A stretch of DNA of 9,104 nt from Clostridia bacterium (GTDB lineage Bacteria; Bacillota; Clostridia; Christensenellales; UBA1242): the NCBI GenBank assembly GCA_017537405.1, contig JAFYKU010000020.1, positions 1-9,104 of the forward strand, given 5' to 3'. The stretch's first letter is position 1. Every line of letters starts with the position of its first letter. Below the pieces are notes generated by a model, which was not told the origin of the DNA, did not search any database, and was given only the letters and a program-made list of their open reading frames with translations. Of the stretch, positions 5,853-9,104 are shown piece after piece. The position numbers and the translations under genes were made by a program.

Positions 5853-6878
5853 TTGCAACAATTTTTCACATTCCAAGGCAATCATTAATTCTTCATTGGT
5901 GGGGATAATTAATTTTTTACAATTTGGCAAGAAATCAAAATACTCCATCACGCGTTCCGAAACAAATTTACGATGCACGCCAATTCCACCCGTCCAAACC
6001 ACTGCATCACAACCTTTCATTTGTGCCACATAAGCACCAACATATTGAACCAATCGATGAATAAAAACATCTAACGCAATTTTTACGCGTTCATTGGTTT
6101 CCATTGCCGGTTCCAAATCGCGCATATCAGATGAAATACCAGACAATCCTTTCAAACCGCAAGATTTATTCAAATAGGTAATGGCTTCGTCAATGGTGAA
6201 ATTGTGTTCTTTACAAATAATACTCAAAGCCGCAGCATCAATATCCCCCGCGCGTGTCCCCATAACCAACCCCGCCAATGGCGTCATACCCATACTGGTA
6301 TCAATGCACTTACCATTTTGTACAGCGCAAACACTAGCACCGTTACCAATGTGGCAAGTCACCAATTTCAATTCAGACAAAGGACGACCTAATTGTTCGG
6401 CTGCTTGCATTGCTACATATTGATGGCTGGTACCGTGGAAACCATACTTGCGGATACCATATTTTTCGTAGTCTTCGTACGGAACACCATACAAATAAGC
6501 ACCAGGTTCCATGGTACTGTGGAACGCGGTATCAAAAACTAAAATATTCGGCAAGTCTGGCATTTGTTCACGGCAAGCACGCACCCCTGCCATGGCAGCT
6601 GGATTATGCAACGGAGCCAAAAATTCGATACGATCCATTTCAGCTAATACGGCATCGTCCACGACAACGCTATGTTGAAAGTTTTCGCCACCGTGAACGA
6701 CACGATGACCAACCGCTTTAATTTCCGATAAATCGACTTTACTTAAAATTTCTTGAATCGCCGCCGCGTGGTCGGTAACCCTTTGGATATCATCATCGAC
6801 AAACTTTTCTTTGGTTGTTGTTTCAATGACTTGGTATTTAACCGAGCTACTACCGCAATTTAACACTAATATTTTCAT
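5844..6878 (-). CDS. ackA: Acetate kinase, shortened form
   Basis: AckA makes ATP and acetate from acetyl phosphate, the last step of acetate fermentation, and can run in reverse. Family motifs are clear: LNCGSSSVKYQ (6-16), GHRVVHGG (57-64, with the conserved Arg), LAPLHNPA (88-95), VFDTAFH (114-120, catalytic Asp116), YGFHGTSH (145-152, His148), HIGNGAS (176-182), DTSMG.TPL.GL.MGTR.GDID (193-214, Arg209), and IPTNEELMIA (325-334, metal-binding Glu). It has 344 residues where about 400 is usual; the shortening lies in the N-terminal lobe after residue 16 and near the C-terminus before KLIIPTNEE. The nucleotide-site motif normally read GIGEN is GIGVH here (298-302). The start is MKILVLN at 6878, preferred over an upstream in-frame start at 6953 because the family begins here and a TGC-TACAAT element lies 6 nt upstream. 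No pta gene is in view. Confidence 0.95.
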   Translation of the reverse strand: MKILVLNCGSSSVKYQVIETTTKEKFVDDDIQRVTDHAAAIQEILSKVDLSEIKAVGHRVVHGGENFQHSVVVDDAVLAEMDRIEFLAPLHNPAAMAGVRACREQMPDLPNILVFDTAFHSTMEPGAYLYGVPYEDYEKYGIRKYGFHGTSHQYVAMQAAEQLGRPLSELKLVTCHIGNGASVCAVQNGKCIDTSMGMTPLAGLVMGTRAGDIDAAALSIICKEHNFTIDEAITYLNKSCGLKGLSGISSDMRDLEPAMETNERVKIALDVFIHRLVQYVGAYVAQMKGCDAVVWTGGIGVHRKFVSERVMEYFDFLPNCKKLIIPTNEELMIALECEKLLQKK

Positions 6879-6884
6879 ATAATG

Positions 6885-6893
6885 ATTGTAGCA
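6885..6893 (-). promoter_or_regulatory. Extended -10 promoter of ackA (leaderless)
   Basis: On the minus strand TGC-TACAAT (hexamer 6890-6885) followed by CATTAT and the ATG at 6878. The -35 position (6913-6908, TATACC) is a poor match and coincides with the -10 of tmcAL on the other strand. The -10 itself coincides with the tmcAL -35. Confidence 0.65.
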
Positions 6894-6915
6894 TAGTTTT
6901 GTTTTGTGGTATAAT
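6886..6915 (+). promoter_or_regulatory. Promoter of tmcAL (leaderless, extended -10)
   Basis: TTGTAG (6886-6891), an 18-nt spacer ending in TGG, and consensus TATAAT (6910-6915), giving a TGn extended -10. ACTTTA separates it from the ATG at 6922, so the start site should be at or beside the A of the ATG. No Shine-Dalgarno sequence is present. Confidence 0.7.
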
Positions 6916-6921
6916 ACTTTA

Positions 6922-8199
6922 ATGAAGATTGCGGTGATTATTGCGGAATTCAATCCTTTTCATAAAGGACACGAGTATTTAATTCAACAAACTCGTGAAT
7001 TAACTGACTGCACCCATATCGTTGTTATTCAAACTGGAAACTTTACACAGCGCGGAGAACCTGCGATTATCGAAAAACATTTGCGCGCGGAAAGTGCGAT
7101 TATGTGCGGAATTGATGCTGTCTTAGAAATGCCGACAGCTTTCGCCACCAGCAATCCCGAAGTTTACGCCAAAGCGGGTGTGCAAATTGCCAATACAATC
7201 CCCCATGCCAGTTATTTAGTGTTCGGCGTCGAAGATAACAATTTAGCATTATTAAAACAAATTGCTTATGTCAAGATTAAGCAAAGCCATGAATATGAAA
7301 AATACTTGAAGGTTCACTTAAAAGCTGGTTTATCCTTAGTGACTGCCGAAGGTGAAGTTATCAAAAAATTATTGCCCAAAATTCCGCCCATGGTGATTAC
7401 CAAAATTTTAAATGGACCGAATAACATATTAGCGATTGAATACTTGCGCGAACTATACCGTTTGCACAGCGGAATTCAACCCATTTCAGTGGCACGCCAT
7501 AAAGACAAAAACAGCCAAACAAACACCAGCGCCTTAGCTATCCGTGATGCTTACTATGCTAATAATCTATCGGTGGAAGATTGTATCCCCGCGCAAGTTT
7601 TACCTTTCTTCATGGAGTCGATTGAAAAACACCCAATTAAAGATATGTTTGAATCCACTATCTTGTTTAACACTTTAAATGAACTTGATGTAAAAAATAC
7701 TTTTGATGTAACAGCGGATATTGCGCAAATGCTACGCACGCACCGCCCGATTACATACCAACAGTTAACCACTACAAGCCCCAAAGCGCACTACTCAGCC
7801 AAGCATGTTAAGCGGGTTGCTTTGCACGCAACCTTAGGCGTAACTCAAAAAGATATTAACTTTATTTATCAACATAATCATTTACCGTACACCAACTTGT
7901 TAGCAATTCGTAGTGATGCCCATGATTTATTTAACGAACTAACTTCCATCCGTCAAACACCCGTCATCGTTCACGGCAACCGCAACAAACCAAGTAAGAG
8001 CAAGTACTATGCCCGCATGCGCCAAATCGATTACCGCGCTCACAGTCTTTACGAAATTGCATGTCGCCAAAAATTTCCACAACGACCACATTATGTCGTG
8101 TTCGACCAAGCCACCGAACCAATTATTCATGACGAACCAATTAATGTGCCAGAAGTAGACGAAACCCCAGAAACAACTACCCCAGAACAAGAAGCATAA
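6922..8199 (+). CDS. tmcAL: tRNA(Met) cytidine acetate ligase TmcAL
   Basis: TmcAL (YlbM family) acetylates the wobble cytidine C34 of elongator tRNA(Met), using acetate and ATP through an acetyl-adenylate; this prevents misreading of Ile codons. The N-terminal nucleotidyltransferase fold has AEFNPFHKGHEYLI (8-21) with the HxGH motif at 14-17, TGNFTQRGEPAI (38-49), and KHLRAESAIMCGIDAVLEMPTAFATSNPEVYAKAGV (52-87), all typical. Further on are GPNNILAIEYL (165-175) and RHKDKNSQTNTSALAIR (192-208), matching the Arg...SAIR substrate region. The length is 425 residues (family about 390-410); the extra part is an acidic, Pro/Thr/Glu-rich tail of about 25 residues. The ATG at 6922 is chosen over an in-frame TTG at 6904 because the family starts at MKIAVIIAEFNPFHKGH and the -10 element lies between the two. 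It diverges from ackA with 43 bp between the ATGs. Confidence 0.95.
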   Translation: MKIAVIIAEFNPFHKGHEYLIQQTRELTDCTHIVVIQTGNFTQRGEPAIIEKHLRAESAIMCGIDAVLEMPTAFATSNPEVYAKAGVQIANTIPHASYLVFGVEDNNLALLKQIAYVKIKQSHEYEKYLKVHLKAGLSLVTAEGEVIKKLLPKIPPMVITKILNGPNNILAIEYLRELYRLHSGIQPISVARHKDKNSQTNTSALAIRDAYYANNLSVEDCIPAQVLPFFMESIEKHPIKDMFESTILFNTLNELDVKNTFDVTADIAQMLRTHRPITYQQLTTTSPKAHYSAKHVKRVALHATLGVTQKDINFIYQHNHLPYTNLLAIRSDAHDLFNELTSIRQTPVIVHGNRNKPSKSKYYARMRQIDYRAHSLYEIACRQKFPQRPHYVVFDQATEPIIHDEPINVPEVDETPETTTPEQEA

Positions 8200-8331
8200 A
8201 AAAACACCAAAGCTCTAAGTTGTTTGAATCGAAGCGAGAACATTTGTATATGACAAGCACACGCCATAGTGCCAAAAATAAAAAAAATTTAATATTTTTA
8301 TTGATTGTGATAAACAAAAATTCCATGATGT
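8200..8331. other. AT-rich intergenic stretch between tmcAL and the Mrr-like gene
   Basis: No gene is supported here. It contains an A/T-only inverted repeat, AATAAAAA (8277-8284) with TTTTTATT (8294-8301), which could act as an upstream promoter element or a weak terminator for tmcAL. No GC-rich stem with a T-run follows tmcAL. The open frame reading into the downstream gene from TTG at 8220 has no ribosome binding site and no family support. Confidence 0.4.
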
Positions 8332-8354
8332 ATGTTATAATGATTCTGTGGAGG
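8332..8354 (+). promoter_or_regulatory. Extended -10 element and Shine-Dalgarno of the Mrr-like gene
   Basis: TGT-TATAAT (hexamer 8335-8340) is followed by GGAGG (8350-8354), 9 nt before the ATG at 8364. No clear -35 is seen. The predicted leader is about 17 nt, so this gene is leadered, unlike most other genes of the window. Confidence 0.65.
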
Positions 8355-8363
8355 TTTATACAT

Positions 8364-8954
8364 ATGAGAAATAATGAAACAACAATCGCATTTCTTGTTG
8401 GAGCAATATTTTTTTTGCCAATAGGTATATTTATGACCTATATGACATACTCGGTTAGTGGTATGGAACATATGCGAGCAATAGGTTACATGATAATTAT
8501 TGCATCAATAATTTCTTTAATAATATATATTACCAGAAAAATTGATTCAAATATAAATGAAGAAGAGTTGCAAAATGCATTGAGAAATAGTGGAATTTCT
8601 CAAATAGATGACCTCACCCCATATGAATTTGAAGAATGGGTTGCAAGATTATTAAGAGCTGATGGTTACAAAGCAAGTGCAACAAAAAAATCCGGTGATT
8701 ATGGTGCAGATGTCATAGCCGAAAAAAATGATATTAAAATTGCTATTCAAGTTAAAAAATTTAATCAGTTAGTAGGTATAAAAGCTGTTCAAGAAGTTAT
8801 AGGTGCTACAACTTATTATGATTGCTACGAGGGTTGGGTTATAACTTCAGCATCTGGTTTCACTACTGCCGCTCATAATCTTGCAAAAAAGCATGGAGTA
8901 AAATTATTAAACAAGAATGATTTAGCTTTAATGTTAAATAGATTAAAAAAATAA
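8364..8954 (+). CDS. Membrane-anchored Mrr-family (PD-(D/E)xK) restriction endonuclease-like protein
   Basis: A 196-residue protein from the ATG at 8364, chosen for the GGAGG 9 nt upstream and the promoter at 8332-8340. Two hydrophobic helices (about 8-29 and 38-57) form an N-terminal hairpin. After a short linker comes an Mrr_cat-type nuclease domain (about 82-192): LTPYEFEEWVARLL (84-97, the usual first helix with Glu), GDYGADVI (111-118, active-site Asp116), and IQVKKF (128-133, the QxK form with Lys131), followed by the VQEVIGA and WVITSASGFTTAA segments typical of the family. All expected catalytic residues are present, so it should be active. Mrr enzymes of restriction systems cut modified DNA, but membrane-bound members such as this have no established substrate. 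No methyltransferase or other defense gene is in view. Its composition is more AT-rich than that of its neighbours, suggesting acquisition by transfer. Confidence 0.85.
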   Translation: MRNNETTIAFLVGAIFFLPIGIFMTYMTYSVSGMEHMRAIGYMIIIASIISLIIYITRKIDSNINEEELQNALRNSGISQIDDLTPYEFEEWVARLLRADGYKASATKKSGDYGADVIAEKNDIKIAIQVKKFNQLVGIKAVQEVIGATTYYDCYEGWVITSASGFTTAAHNLAKKHGVKLLNKNDLALMLNRLKK

Positions 8955-8975
8955 TAAATCTTATTTTGAAGATAA

Positions 8976-9104
8976 ACTGATAACTATGTTAATTTAGATA
9001 TCAAGACACTTCCTTATATAAAAGAAATTCTAGATAAAGGAAAAGATGTTTGCAAAAAAACTTTTATAAAGATAACTGAAGAAAATAAAAAACATCGAAT
9101 AGAG
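8976..9104 (+). pseudogene. Open frame without start codon at the right edge, possible frameshifted or degraded gene
   Basis: A TAA at 8973-8975 is followed by 43 uninterrupted codons that reach the right edge and encode a lysine-rich, soluble-looking stretch (LDIKTLPYIKEILDKGKD at residues 7-24). No ATG, GTG or TTG occurs in this frame. An ATG at 8986 in another frame is stopped after three codons, but one extra T in the following T-run would join it to this frame as MLILDIKTLPY. It may be a 5'-damaged gene, a sequence error, or chance in AT-rich DNA. No family is recognised. Confidence 0.25.

Noticed and set aside
6904..6921. TTG start for TmcAL, adding six residues
   Set aside because: The TATAAT promoter element lies inside it and the conserved N-terminus begins at the ATG at 6922.
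6879..6953. N-terminal extension of AckA from an upstream in-frame start
   Set aside because: It covers the promoter region and the tmcAL start on the other strand, while the family begins at MKILVLNCGSSS and the -10 lies within the extension.
8236..8249. LexA-like site (GAAC-N4-GTAT) upstream of the Mrr-like gene
   Set aside because: Only one half matches the Bacillus-type GAAC-N4-GTTC site, and no SOS gene is nearby.
8220..8363. 48-residue N-terminal extension of the Mrr-like protein from TTG at 8220
   Set aside because: No ribosome binding site, very AT-rich low-complexity coding, and a better promoter and GGAGG directly before the ATG at 8364.
1..9104. Mycoplasma-type genetic code (TGA as Trp)
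   Set aside because: AckA ends naturally at a TGA and the tryptophan codons inspected are TGG.
1..9104. tRNA, rRNA, CRISPR arrays, insertion sequences, riboswitches
   Set aside because: No cloverleaf, repeat-spacer pattern, transposase or known leader structure was recognised by eye; the intergenic spaces are too short for most of these.

Overview
The window looks like core chromosome from a compact, low-to-moderate GC bacterium, most probably a member of the Bacillota. The reasons are the tRNA(Met) cytidine acetate ligase (TmcAL), a YugP-type membrane metallopeptidase, a four-cysteine L32, a SleB-type cell wall hydrolase and a VirB6-like membrane protein resembling those of Gram-positive conjugative elements. 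TGA ends ackA and tryptophan is TGG, so the standard bacterial code fits. Lineage below phylum cannot be set from this sequence.

Layout. Positions 1-4601 carry six genes on the minus strand, in transcription order rpmF, hflX, a SLOG/LOG-like Rossmann protein, a yugP-like peptidase, ychF, and a VirB6-like gene that runs off the left edge. From 4662 to 5810 a membrane-tethered SleB-like hydrolase gene runs the other way, sharing a 60-bp divergent promoter region with rpmF. It converges on ackA (minus, 5844-6878) across a bidirectional terminator. ackA diverges from tmcAL (plus, 6922-8199) across only 43 bp. The last 900 bp are visibly more AT-rich and hold a membrane-anchored Mrr-type nuclease gene and, at the right edge, an open frame without a start codon.

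How the genes fit together. Most are housekeeping and translation-related: ribosomal protein L32, the ribosome-associated GTPases HflX and YchF, and the tRNA-modifying TmcAL. TmcAL and AckA are linked through acetate: AckA interconverts acetate and acetyl phosphate, and TmcAL activates acetate with ATP to acetylate tRNA. They are transcribed from interlocked promoters.

The most striking signal is the gene starts. Five genes (virB6-like, yugP, sleB-like, ackA, tmcAL) have a -10-like hexamer exactly 6 nt before the ATG, and rpmF has one 8 nt before it. None of these six has a well-placed Shine-Dalgarno sequence before the chosen ATG. This predicts leaderless mRNAs. Genes inside the run (ychF) or with longer leaders (the LOG-like and Mrr-like genes) do have Shine-Dalgarno sequences. 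Two proteins are also unusual: YchF lacks the roughly 58-residue helical domain, and AckA is about 55 residues short with an altered GIGEN motif. I do not see a clear new multi-gene system; the promoter architecture and the protein reductions are the items to follow up.
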